Shown here: positions 1 to 8,320 of the stretch, in pieces
How the letters are laid out: every line of letters starts with the position of its first letter
How positions within the stretch are numbered: the first letter of the stretch is position 1
Origin: Youngiibacter multivorans
GTDB lineage: Bacteria; Bacillota; Clostridia; Clostridiales; Clostridiaceae
Assembly (NCBI RefSeq): GCF_017873395.1
Contig: NZ_JAGGKC010000023.1
Span: 1-64,000, forward strand
Direction of reading: 5' to 3'
DNA: 64,000 nt
Notes under the pieces: model-generated
Seen by the model: only the letters and a program-made list of their open reading frames with translations
Databases searched by the model: none
Told to the model about the DNA's origin: nothing
Program-made: the position numbers and the translations under genes

Positions 1-493
1 ATGGACAGGGAACCTTGGTAACTGGTGGATTGATACCAGTAGGAGGATCGTATAGCGGAACATTCACAGCGTTCCTGGCATCAGACTCGTTGACACCACA
101 CTACAATGTGACAACAGCAGTCGGAACGGACGATGACGGAACAACAGATACCGCAACTGATGACGAGACCGTAACCTTCGATGATGTGGCACCTGATATT
201 CAGGTAACAAAGACAGCGGATCCGACACACGTACCAGAGACAGGCGGAACCGTAACCTTCACAATCCTTGTAGAGAACATAGGAGTGGAGGACGTAACGC
301 TCACCAGCCTTACTGACAGTGTATTCGGAGACCTGAATGGACAGGGAACCTTGGTAACTGGTGGATTGATACCAGTAGGAGGATCGTATAGCGGAACATT
401 CACAGCGTTCCTGGCATCAGACTCGTTGACACCACACTACAATGTGACAACAGCAGTCGGAACGGACGATGACGGAACAACAGATACCGCAAC
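1..493 (+). repeat. Tandem 336-bp intragenic repeat with a 157-bp perfectly identical core
   Basis: Bases 1-157 and 337-493 are identical when read by eye, an offset of 336 bp or 112 codons. Past base 157 the copies diverge mostly at synonymous sites. Perfect nucleotide identity inside a protein repeat points to recent duplication or gene conversion. Confidence 0.85.
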
Positions 494-2015
494 GGACGAC
501 GAAACAGTAACCTTCGACGACGTTAAGCCACTTATAGCGATCACTAAGGTACCGTCACCATTGGAAGTACCAGAGACAGGCGGAGAGGTAACCTTCACGT
601 TTGTTATAACCAACACAGGCGTGGAAGAAGAAACGGTAACCTACCTGTATGACGATAAACTCGGAAATCTTCTGGCAGCAGCGAAATTACAGAACGGTGG
701 AAATGACATAGTGCTTGCACCAGGAGGTGAGTTCACCTTCTCGGTAAATAAGACTCTGGAATCGGATTTGCTGATAGACCACATCAACACAATAGATGTA
801 ACGGCAGTTGATGATGATAATTCGGAGGCGACAGCAACAGCGACGGCAACAGTAACGTTTAGCGACGTTGCACCAGTGATTGAAGTAACCAAGACGGCAA
901 ACCCAACAAGCGTACCAGAGACAGGCGGAGATGTAACATTCACGATTACGGTCAAGAACATAGGAACAGAGCCTGTAACATTGATCGGAGCTGTCGACAC
1001 GGTATTCGGGACAATCGATGTGAGCCTGTTCGACAAGCAGTACCTAAAAGTTGGTGAAGTTGCGACCTATTTGTTCACTGAGTGGATTGACGGAGATTAT
1101 GAAGGTGGAATACCACATCATAATGTTGTTACGGTAACAGCTGAAGATAATGAGGAAACAGAGGATTCGGATGATGATGAAGAGGATGTGAACTTCACTG
1201 ATGTAACCGCAGATATCGATGTTGAAAAAGAGGTCAGAGTATCATATGGTGGCGACTCATGGAGTGATTGGGCCGATGCAGATGATCCTACTGGACCAAT
1301 AGTAGTAGAGGGATACCTGGTTGAATTTAGGTTTACAGTAACAAATAACTCGCCGGTAACGTTATATAACTTCTCACTTACAGATAACGTTTATAGTCTT
1401 GAAGGTTTAATAATACCTGAAAGTCTAGTTCCGGGTGTACCACTTGTATATACGATATCAACAACTGCACTGCTTGGACAGCATACAAATACGGCTACAG
1501 CAAGTGGAGAATTCACTGATGGGGCAGGAAATGTAGAAACTGACACTGACACAGATGATGCTAATTACTACGGAATATCAAAAGGACAGCCGAGCATCCA
1601 GATAGAGTATCTGATGATTTCTGCAAGTTCAGTTAGCGATACTGCCAGCGGTAGCTTCAGGATTACAGACCAGAGTACAGCAGCAAAGGTTCCTGATGGT
1701 GCTTTAATAGTACTGAAGGATTTTGGTTTGGACTGGACAACTAAAGCTAAGAAGGCAAAGGTATATACTGATATTGAAGCAACTGGTTGCACATTCTGGG
1801 TAGTATCAAAGGAAGGAGTAGCTCTGGATGTACCAGAACAGATTATCCCTAATGTACCATATATCTTTGATGAAGAGATTATCATAGAGTATGAGTGCAC
1901 ATTTGCTGATAAAGTACTGGCGAAGGGTGCATCACTCAAGGGCACAGCGTGGGCTACAATCTACGGCAGACCTGAAATGACATTTACTTACAGCAGCACG
2001 ACGATTGTCCAATAA
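3..2015 (+). CDS. DUF11-type repeat surface protein, 5' truncated by window edge
   Basis: The reading frame is open from the first bases, and the first residues match the middle of a repeat seen again later, so the true start lies upstream of the window. The visible part has tandem domains of about 110 residues, each opening with a pattern like K-T-A-x-P-T-x-V-P-E-T-G-G and a V-T-F-T-I strand, then a loop rich in D, T and E. This is typical of DUF11/CARDB-like extracellular stalk modules (established for the family). A different C-terminal module of about 130 residues closes the protein. No LPxTG motif or C-terminal membrane helix is visible, so the anchoring mode is unknown. Bases 1-157 repeat perfectly at 337-493. 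Likely role: adhesive or S-layer-like cell-surface protein (inference). Confidence 0.75.
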   Translation, partial: GQGTLVTGGLIPVGGSYSGTFTAFLASDSLTPHYNVTTAVGTDDDGTTDTATDDETVTFDDVAPDIQVTKTADPTHVPETGGTVTFTILVENIGVEDVTLTSLTDSVFGDLNGQGTLVTGGLIPVGGSYSGTFTAFLASDSLTPHYNVTTAVGTDDDGTTDTATDDETVTFDDVKPLIAITKVPSPLEVPETGGEVTFTFVITNTGVEEETVTYLYDDKLGNLLAAAKLQNGGNDIVLAPGGEFTFSVNKTLESDLLIDHINTIDVTAVDDDNSEATATATATVTFSDVAPVIEVTKTANPTSVPETGGDVTFTITVKNIGTEPVTLIGAVDTVFGTIDVSLFDKQYLKVGEVATYLFTEWIDGDYEGGIPHHNVVTVTAEDNEETEDSDDDEEDVNFTDVTADIDVEKEVRVSYGGDSWSDWADADDPTGPIVVEGYLVEFRFTVTNNSPVTLYNFSLTDNVYSLEGLIIPESLVPGVPLVYTISTTALLGQHTNTATASGEFTDGAGNVETDTDTDDANYYGISKGQPSIQIEYLMISASSVSDTASGSFRITDQSTAAKVPDGALIVLKDFGLDWTTKAKKAKVYTDIEATGCTFWVVSKEGVALDVPEQIIPNVPYIFDEEIIIEYECTFADKVLAKGASLKGTAWATIYGRPEMTFTYSSTTIVQ

Positions 2016-2101
2016 CGGCTTGAAAGGTTGGAACAAGCGGATGATATCGCATAATGTGATGTTGTCCGCTCCAGACTAAAGATATCAACAAAGGATAAAT
2101 C

Positions 2102-2133
2102 AAATTGGCGGGAGATGATCCCGCCAATTTTTA
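2102..2133 (+). terminator. Rho-independent terminator after the surface protein gene
   Basis: A 12-bp perfect stem (AAATTGGCGGGA with its complement) and a 5-nt loop are followed by TTTTTAG. A second weaker dyad (GCGGA...TCCGC, about 2038-2069) lies between the stop codon and this terminator. Confidence 0.85.
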
Positions 2134-2266
2134 GTTAATGCAGTTTTTTCCAATTCAGACTTATAGATTTGATTCAATTTTAGTTATTGCATACTATTTC
2201 GTAGTTGGTAATTCAATTGTTTGAACTTGTTTATCAAGGCATGGAACTAATGCACATTGTTTTTGG

Positions 2267-2272
2267 TATAAT
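2267..2272 (+). promoter_or_regulatory. -10 box (TATAAT) of the rarA promoter
   Basis: A perfect TATAAT lies 20 bp before the ATG at 2292, so transcription probably starts near 2279. This excludes the longer reading frame opening at 2205. The -35 box is weak (TGGAAC, about 2242). Confidence 0.6.
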
Positions 2273-2291
2273 CATCATAGAGGTGTTGTTA

Positions 2292-3563
2292 ATGGAACCG
2301 CTTGCCAGTAGAATCAGACCGAGAAGTCTCAAGGATGTATTGGGACAGAAGCACATAATAGGGGAAGGACGTCTTCTTACTTCGATGATAGAGGGGAAGT
2401 CCCTCATGAACATGATATTCTATGGACCTCCCGGGACAGGGAAAACTACTGTTGCCAGGCTTCTTGCCGACCTTACGGAAATGAGGTTCATAAGCCTTAA
2501 TGCTTCAGTTGATTCACTTAAGGATGTCAAGGCTGCCCTTGAAGAGCTGAATATGCTTACAGGATACAAGGGGATAGTCTTATACATAGATGAGATTCAT
2601 ATGTTCAACAAGCGCAATCAACAAATCCTCCTTGATTATATGGAAAAGGGCCGGATTGTGCTTATTGGAAGTACTACTGAGAATCCTCATTTTGCAGTAT
2701 TCAAGGCTCTGGTGTCCCGAGCTATCATAGTTGAATTCAAGCCGCTTTCATTCAGGGATGTCCTGGATGGACTTGAGAGAGGGGTTGAATTCTACAAGGA
2801 GGAAGCAGGTAAGAACAGCATTGTCCTTGATAAGGGTTGTCTGGAGTCCATGGCTTCAATGGCTGACGGAGATATGAGGAAGGCGCTGAACAACCTTGAG
2901 CTCGTGCTTGTTTCAAAGGACAGGACAGGAGTTGAAGATATCAGCATAACTGTCGCTGATGTGGAAAGGGTACTTCAGAGGAAGGTAATGAACTTTGACT
3001 CTGATGGAGATGTCCATTATGACCTGTTGTCTGCCTTTCAGAAGTCAATACGAGGCAGTGACCCGGATGCTGCACTAGCATACCTTGCGATGCTTATCAA
3101 GGGTGAAGACCTGATTTCGATAATAAGGAGGCTTCTTGTCATATCAGCTGAGGACATTGGGCTTGCATACCCGCAGGCAATCACTATAGTAAAGGCCTGT
3201 ACGGATGCAGCTCTGGCGCTTGGATTCCCTGAGGCAAGAATCCCTCTGGCACAGGCTGTGATACTTCTTGCAACCGCTCCTAAGTCAAATTCTGCTATAG
3301 TAGCTATTGATGCTGCCATGGAGGCTCTTGACAAGAATGCTGTTCTGGAACTGCCTCTTCATCTTCGTGATGGGCATTATGAGGGAGCAAAGGCTATGGG
3401 AAGGATGCAGAAATATGTGTATCCCCATGGCCATCCGAACAATTATGTGAAGCAGGAGTACATGCCAGAGAGTCTGAAGGGCAAGAAGTTCTACAGGTAT
3501 GGCGATAACAAGTCTGAGCAGGCTGCCAAAGTGTATTGGGACAAGGTTAAGGGTGAGGAGTAA
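2292..3563 (+). CDS. rarA: Replication-associated recombination protein A (RarA/MgsA), AAA+ ATPase
   Basis: RarA/MgsA is a cytoplasmic clamp-loader-like AAA+ ATPase that acts at stalled replication forks (family knowledge). Visible: Walker A GPPGTGKTT at residues 45-53, Walker B ending in D100-E101, sensor 1 around GSTTEN at 126-131, a sensor 2 region around R196, then the helical tetramerisation region ending with the usual HLRDGHYEGAK-type motif. The 423 aa length fits the family. The ATG at 2292 is chosen because a TATAAT box at 2267-2272 lies inside the longer upstream frame and AGAGGTG precedes the ATG. It is followed closely by the iscR promoter, with no clear terminator between. Confidence 0.93.
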   Translation: MEPLASRIRPRSLKDVLGQKHIIGEGRLLTSMIEGKSLMNMIFYGPPGTGKTTVARLLADLTEMRFISLNASVDSLKDVKAALEELNMLTGYKGIVLYIDEIHMFNKRNQQILLDYMEKGRIVLIGSTTENPHFAVFKALVSRAIIVEFKPLSFRDVLDGLERGVEFYKEEAGKNSIVLDKGCLESMASMADGDMRKALNNLELVLVSKDRTGVEDISITVADVERVLQRKVMNFDSDGDVHYDLLSAFQKSIRGSDPDAALAYLAMLIKGEDLISIIRRLLVISAEDIGLAYPQAITIVKACTDAALALGFPEARIPLAQAVILLATAPKSNSAIVAIDAAMEALDKNAVLELPLHLRDGHYEGAKAMGRMQKYVYPHGHPNNYVKQEYMPESLKGKKFYRYGDNKSEQAAKVYWDKVKGEE

Positions 3564-3565
3564 AG

Positions 3566-3594
3566 TTGACAGAAACAGTCGGATTTAGTAAAAT
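3566..3594 (+). promoter_or_regulatory. SigmaA promoter of iscR-iscS-mnmA
   Basis: TTGACA (3566-3571), a 17-bp spacer, then TAAAAT (3589-3594): close to consensus. It begins just after the rarA stop and leaves a leader of about 24 nt before iscR. An IscR-type repressor would be expected to bind in or near this region (inference). Confidence 0.75.
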
Positions 3595-3624
3595 TCAAGG
3601 TAACGAAGTTTGGAGGTGTCTCCC

Positions 3625-4068
3625 ATGAAATTGTCAACAAAGGGAAAATACGGGGTTAAGGCCATGATGGATCTTGCAGTCCATAATAGTGTTACTCCTG
3701 TTTCCATAAAGAGCATATCCCAGAGGCAGGGTATTTCAGAATACTATCTGGAGCAGCTTTTCGCCCCGCTCAGGAGAGCAAAGCTCATAACAAGCATCAG
3801 GGGAGCGCAGGGCGGATATGTGCTTGCTAAGGAACCGAAGGACATTACCGTACTTGACATCATGAACATCCTAGAAGGACCTGTCGACATCTCGGATTGC
3901 CTCGAGGATGGCTGTACCAATATGGATGTATGTGCTACAAGGGTGCTTTGGAAGAAGATAAAGGATTCCATAGATACTGTCATGGAATCAGTTACTCTTC
4001 AGGACATGCTCGATGATTATGAGAACTTCAAGGGGACACCGATAAAAGAGGTGATGATCAAGAAATGA
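3625..4068 (+). CDS. iscR: Rrf2-family regulator, IscR-like
   Basis: A 147-aa winged-helix Rrf2 protein. Three cysteines at residues 92, 97 and 103 are placed much like the [2Fe-2S] ligands of IscR (known ligand spacing 92/98/104 in E. coli), so Fe-S sensing is likely. The helix-turn-helix lies in residues 25-65. The ATG at 3625 sits 7 nt after GGAGGT (3612-3617); an upstream TTG in frame has no ribosome site. The stop overlaps the iscS start in an ATGA. Its job is probably to repress its own operon, including iscS and mnmA, according to Fe-S supply. A CymR-type cysteine regulator is the main alternative, but CymR lacks the three-cysteine set. Confidence 0.88.
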   Translation: MKLSTKGKYGVKAMMDLAVHNSVTPVSIKSISQRQGISEYYLEQLFAPLRRAKLITSIRGAQGGYVLAKEPKDITVLDIMNILEGPVDISDCLEDGCTNMDVCATRVLWKKIKDSIDTVMESVTLQDMLDDYENFKGTPIKEVMIKK

Positions 4069-5228
4069 CAAACCTTGTTTATATGGACCATGCGGCAACT
4101 ACAAAGCTGGATAGCAGGGCTTTCGAAGCAATGGTGCCTTTCCTTACGGAGGATTATGGCAACCCGTCATCCATATATTCCATATCGAGGAATCCCAAGT
4201 CAATGCTGAGGAAGACAAGGGACATCGTAGCAAAGGCTATAAATGCGAAAAGCCATGAGGTTTATTTTACTTCAGGCGGTACCGAAGCCAACAACTGGGC
4301 GATAAAGGGAATTGCAAGGGCAAACCAGTCCAAGGGAAGGCACATAATATCCCAGAAGACCGAACACCATGCAGTTCTAAGCGCGCTTGACAGCCTTGCC
4401 AGGGAAGGATATGAGATTACTCTTCTTAACGTAGACAATGAAGGCCTCGTTTCTCCAATGGAGCTTATGCAGAAGATAAGGCCTGATACAGTACTTGTTA
4501 CCATAATGGCAGCAAACAATGAGATTGGGACACTCCAGCCAATCAGAGAAATAGGTAGGATTTGCATGGAAAAGGGAGTCTACTTCCATACTGACGCAGT
4601 ACAGGCTGTGGGAGCCATAAGCCTGGATGTTGAGGAAATGTGCATAGATGCACTTTCAATGTCTGCCCATAAGTTCTATGGACCCAAGGGTACTGGAGCA
4701 CTTTATGTCAGAGGCGGTATATTGATTGATAACCTGCTTGATGGAGGCTCACAGGAAAAGGGTCGTAGAGCAGGAACGGAGAATGTTGCAGGTATAGCAG
4801 GAATGGCAAGGGCGCTTGAGATAGCTCTGGAGCTCGGTGATGAGGAAAACCTCAGGATAGCCAGGCTTAGAGACAAGCTTACAGACGGGCTTCTCCAGAT
4901 ACCTTTCGCGAAGCTTAATGGGCCATCTGGAGCAATGAGGCTTCCGAATAATGTTAATGTCTCCTTCGATGGCATAGAAGGAGAGGAGCTTCTCGTATCT
5001 CTGGACATAGCAGGTCTATTGGCATCATCCGGCAGCGCATGTACTTCAGGTGCCCTTGACCCATCTCATGTCCTTATGGCCATCGGGAACGACAAGGAGC
5101 TTTCAAGAGGCAGCCTGAGGCTGACTCTTGGCAGAGAGAATACAGAGGCAGATGTGGAGAAGGCAATAAAGATCATCGACTCTACCATATCAAGGCAGAG
5201 GGCCCTGAGGAACGGCAGAAACAGGTAA
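4065..5228 (+). CDS. iscS: Cysteine desulfurase (IscS/NifS class)
   Basis: A PLP enzyme that takes sulfur from L-cysteine as a persulfide. Visible: PLP lysine K203 in the SAHKFYGPKG motif, the H101 region (TEHHAV), and the persulfide cysteine C326 in SSGSACTSG on a mobile loop, which marks group I desulfurases. The 387 aa length is normal. Translation is coupled to iscR by a 4-nt overlap, and mnmA begins 44 nt downstream. No iscU/nifU scaffold gene follows in this window, so the most direct local acceptor is MnmA. It may also serve Fe-S assembly with proteins coded elsewhere. Confidence 0.94.
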   Translation: MTNLVYMDHAATTKLDSRAFEAMVPFLTEDYGNPSSIYSISRNPKSMLRKTRDIVAKAINAKSHEVYFTSGGTEANNWAIKGIARANQSKGRHIISQKTEHHAVLSALDSLAREGYEITLLNVDNEGLVSPMELMQKIRPDTVLVTIMAANNEIGTLQPIREIGRICMEKGVYFHTDAVQAVGAISLDVEEMCIDALSMSAHKFYGPKGTGALYVRGGILIDNLLDGGSQEKGRRAGTENVAGIAGMARALEIALELGDEENLRIARLRDKLTDGLLQIPFAKLNGPSGAMRLPNNVNVSFDGIEGEELLVSLDIAGLLASSGSACTSGALDPSHVLMAIGNDKELSRGSLRLTLGRENTEADVEKAIKIIDSTISRQRALRNGRNR

Positions 5229-5271
5229 CTGATATGAAACAAGTGACAGAGGATACAGGTGATTAAATTTT

Positions 5272-6345
5272 ATGAACAACAAGGTAGTGCTTGGAATGAG
5301 CGGAGGAGTAGACTCCTCCGTTGCTGCGTATCTCCTGAAGCAGCAGGGCTATGAGGTCATAGGCGTGACCATGCAGGTCTGGCAGGATGACGAGGGATTC
5401 AAGGAAAGGGAAGGCGGATGCTGTTCACTGTCCGCGGTTGACGACGCCAGGATGGTGGCAGATACCTTAGGGATTCCATTCTATGTGATGAACTTCAAGG
5501 AAGTGTTCAAGGAAAAGGTAATAGACTACTTCATAGACGAATACCTTGATGGGAAGACACCCAATCCATGCGTAGCATGCAACAGGTACATCAAGTTTGA
5601 AGAGCTGCTGGAGAGGGCTGAAGCATTGGGGGCATCCTATGTTGCCACCGGACACTATGCTAAGATCTACGAGAAGGATGGAAGGATGGTCCTTGAGAAG
5701 GCTGATGACGACACTAAGGACCAGACTTATGCACTCTATAACCTTACCCAGGAGCAGCTGAGAAAGACCCTCATGCCATGCGGTGAATATACAAAGAAGA
5801 GGATAAGGGAGATTGCCAAGGAGATGGACCTTGGAGTACATTCCAAGCGTGATTCACAGGAGATCTGCTTCATCGATGACAACGACCATGGCAGGTATAT
5901 CTACGAAAAGAAGCCTGAAGCCAGGATAGAAGGCAATTTTGTTGACAGGAATGGAAAGGTTCTCGGAAAGCATAAGGGAATCGCTTATTATACAATTGGC
6001 CAGAGAAAAGGGCTTGGATTGTCGCTAGGAAGACCAGTATTCGTATCAGGAATCGACAGGGACAAGAATGAAGTCATACTTGGTGACGAGGAGGACCTTT
6101 TCAAGGATACCCTTGTTGCATCAGACCTGAATTTCATCACGATAGAAAAGCTTGAAAGCCCGATTGCTGTAAGAGCGAAGATAAGATACTCCTCAAAGCC
6201 TGCAGAATGCACAATTTACCCTGAAGGAGACAATGTCAGGGTCATCTTCAAGGAAAAGCAGAGAGCTATAACCTTAGGGCAGTCGGTTGTTTTCTATGAC
6301 GGCAACCTGGTGCTTGGCGGCGGAACAATAGTTGAAGTAATTTAG
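5272..6345 (+). CDS. mnmA: tRNA-specific 2-thiouridylase MnmA
   Basis: Catalyses ATP-dependent 2-thiolation of U34 in tRNAs for Lys, Glu and Gln. Visible: PP-loop GMSGGVDSS at residues 8-16, the catalytic cysteine C103 in the NPCVACN motif, the persulfide-carrying C199 in SQEICF, and the C-terminal beta-barrel domain. The 357 aa length fits the family. It lies directly after iscS, which agrees with direct sulfur transfer from IscS. A terminator follows within 20 nt of the stop. Confidence 0.95.
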   Translation: MNNKVVLGMSGGVDSSVAAYLLKQQGYEVIGVTMQVWQDDEGFKEREGGCCSLSAVDDARMVADTLGIPFYVMNFKEVFKEKVIDYFIDEYLDGKTPNPCVACNRYIKFEELLERAEALGASYVATGHYAKIYEKDGRMVLEKADDDTKDQTYALYNLTQEQLRKTLMPCGEYTKKRIREIAKEMDLGVHSKRDSQEICFIDDNDHGRYIYEKKPEARIEGNFVDRNGKVLGKHKGIAYYTIGQRKGLGLSLGRPVFVSGIDRDKNEVILGDEEDLFKDTLVASDLNFITIEKLESPIAVRAKIRYSSKPAECTIYPEGDNVRVIFKEKQRAITLGQSVVFYDGNLVLGGGTIVEVI

Positions 6346-6355
6346 AACTAGAATT

Positions 6356-6399
6356 AAGAGAACCTCCTGCATCTATCGATGATTGAAGTTCTCTTTTTT
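6356..6399 (+). terminator. Terminator after mnmA
   Basis: Stem AAGAGAAC / GTTCTCTT with a long inner region, followed by a run of T. It also separates the iscR operon from the convergent minus-strand gene. Confidence 0.7.
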
Positions 6400-6500
6400 G
6401 GTTCTTATTATGCGGTCTTTATCCCACTCTCAAATCCCATTCAACAAAAGGGTGAATACCAGATATTCTGATGGTCGAAGACTTCATCAAAAGATGATAG

Positions 6501-7955
6501 TCATGATATGGTCACGAATCTTTGATTCTTGCTCTTTGGTTTTTCAGGTAAGGTAAACCTTATTTTGTTGCTTTCAATCAGAGGGTTGACATACCTTGTG
6601 ATGACATAATAAGGGGAATCCATTCTAAGGAATGATGCGATCTCTTCCCTTGAACGCGGTGTCCTGCAGAAGACAAGGATTCGCTCCGATATATCCATAT
6701 AGCTTCCGAAATCTGCTTTGACAATAATATCTGCTGCCTGCCCGTTATAAAGGGTAACCTTGAATCGGCCATGGCTATCGGTAAATATGGGTGGCTTCAA
6801 TCCAGCCTTCATCATTTCATTCATAATGGTTGGGATCCCGGAAAATCTGTTTTCAGTATCTATAAGGACCTCAAGCGCACCTGCTATGAATGGATTTCTT
6901 GTGTCTGCAGCAAGCTTTCCAAGATCTGACAAGCGTGTCCTGCCATAAAGACCACCTGGATTTTCAATTTCGATCCTGTCACGGTACAATATCAGCCGTA
7001 TTGGGGAAGCATCGGTATGGATGCTATAGTCCCTGTGTATAAGGGCATTGAGGATAATTTCCCTGATTGCAAGAAGAGGGTATTCCGGTTTGTCAGATCT
7101 CTTTCCATATTGGTCAATAATAGTTGTGGTCCGTGTGTTTCTCCTAACGAACGCAATGGCATCTTCAAGCATCTGAGGTATTCTGCCGTCTATTCTTTGG
7201 TTGTCGATAAAGCGTTCATGGTTAGGACCAGTGTCCCCGATTTCAGTTCCAGGCACAACAACGGCAGTTATTGAAAGTTGAGGGAAATAGGCCTGAGGAA
7301 ATATTGAAAGCATAAGTACGCCAACGATTGTAGGCTTTCCACCGTCAACCATGCCTTGAAGCTGGAGAATGCGAAAATCGTCAAGTATCGCAAGATTAGG
7401 TTTGGACTTTCTGATTTTCTGCAGATATTCTTCAAGAGCAGTCCTGTCAAAATCATCAATCGAGGCTCTCTCGACAATGCGGAGTTCGTCCTGGATTTTT
7501 CGTCTGAAGGCCTCATAGCTGTAGATTTCGTATTCAGTCATTTGCTGGTCGGATTCGCCAACCCTAATGTATGAACCACGCAATCTGCCGGTACCCTTGT
7601 AGAAGCATGGTTTGTCATAGATTTCGCACTCGGAAATTTCAGCGCTCACGATTTGCTTTCCACCAATCTCAGCGACAGTGAATACTGGTCTGACATTAGG
7701 CTGCATCTGCAAAGCCTGGTTTGTTACCTTCATCTGGAGGTCCTGAACATCATATACACCCGATACTGAGAATCCGTTCTTTTCGCTGATGCCGAAAATT
7801 ATTATTCCTCCCCCAGATTGGTTGGAAAAACTGGATAACGTATCGTAAAGCCTTTCTGATGCTCCATGTTCTGAACTCTTAAGTTCAATATTCTGCATTT
7901 CGCATTTGTTCTTTATTATTTCATTTGCGAGTGTTATAAGTTGTTCAGGAAGCAT
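6501..7955 (-). CDS. AlbA_2 (Schlafen-like) domain protein with HATPase_c_4 region; putative regulator
   Basis: The N-terminal part (about residues 10-140) has the AlbA_2 pattern: ELKSSEHGASE, then a glycine-rich FSNQSGGGIIIFGISE segment and YIRVGESDQ. A GHKL-like HATPase_c_4 region (about 280-370) follows, with NALIHRDYS and ENPGGLYG. A winged-helix-like end around RSREEIASFL comes last. Proteins of this build are usually annotated as ATP-binding or putative transcriptional regulators; their biochemistry is poorly known. The start has GAGGTG 6 nt upstream. It is a single gene, convergent with mnmA, with an unusual palindrome and spaced repeats in its upstream region. It may be autoregulated or linked to defence (inference). 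Confidence 0.8.
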   Translation of the reverse strand: MLPEQLITLANEIIKNKCEMQNIELKSSEHGASERLYDTLSSFSNQSGGGIIIFGISEKNGFSVSGVYDVQDLQMKVTNQALQMQPNVRPVFTVAEIGGKQIVSAEISECEIYDKPCFYKGTGRLRGSYIRVGESDQQMTEYEIYSYEAFRRKIQDELRIVERASIDDFDRTALEEYLQKIRKSKPNLAILDDFRILQLQGMVDGGKPTIVGVLMLSIFPQAYFPQLSITAVVVPGTEIGDTGPNHERFIDNQRIDGRIPQMLEDAIAFVRRNTRTTTIIDQYGKRSDKPEYPLLAIREIILNALIHRDYSIHTDASPIRLILYRDRIEIENPGGLYGRTRLSDLGKLAADTRNPFIAGALEVLIDTENRFSGIPTIMNEMMKAGLKPPIFTDSHGRFKVTLYNGQAADIIVKADFGSYMDISERILVFCRTPRSREEIASFLRMDSPYYVITRYVNPLIESNKIRFTLPEKPKSKNQRFVTIS

Positions 7956-8320
7956 ATTATCACCTCTATGTTAATTGTAAGATTTTACTTAAATAATTAC
8001 AATAATTTACGTAAATTATTTGCGTAAACTAAATACGTAAATTCAGTAATTTGTGTAATTTAATATTGAGCAGCATAAGGCCTAAGAACAAGATTTGAAT
8101 TCAGGCTTTGTTATCAACTAAAATTTTGAATATTTGATATATTTATTATTCCATAATGGACTAAGTAATAATCAAGATGATTTATCTGACCCAATGAAAA
8201 TTCGCCATATATTAACCGATACTACATAGCACATTTCAATATTTAAGTTAATATATAATCAGAAAATTCAGATTAAGATACAGGTGCTTCAAGCGACCTG
8301 TTTCATGAGGAGGGTCTGAC
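7956..8320. other. AT-rich divergent intergenic region
   Basis: 365 bp between the AlbA_2 gene and the dockerin-like gene. It holds the palindromic array at 8001-8043 and, at 8280-8301, a small dyad (ACAGGT...ACCTGT) just before the ribosome site of the next gene. No reading frame of note was found. Promoters must lie here for both genes, but no box is clear enough to assign. Confidence 0.5.
8001..8043. promoter_or_regulatory. 20-bp palindrome and three 13-bp-spaced ACGTAA-type repeats
   Basis: Bases 8001-8020 form a perfect 20-bp palindrome centred on AC|GT. Hexamers ACGTAA, GCGTAA and ACGTAA start at 8009, 8022 and 8035, exactly 13 bp apart. The array lies 46-88 bp upstream of the minus-strand AlbA_2 gene, a suitable place for an operator. 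Confidence 0.6.

Noticed and set aside
15..17. TTG at base 15 as start of the surface protein gene
   Set aside because: The frame is open to the window edge and the residues match mid-repeat sequence, so the gene is only truncated.
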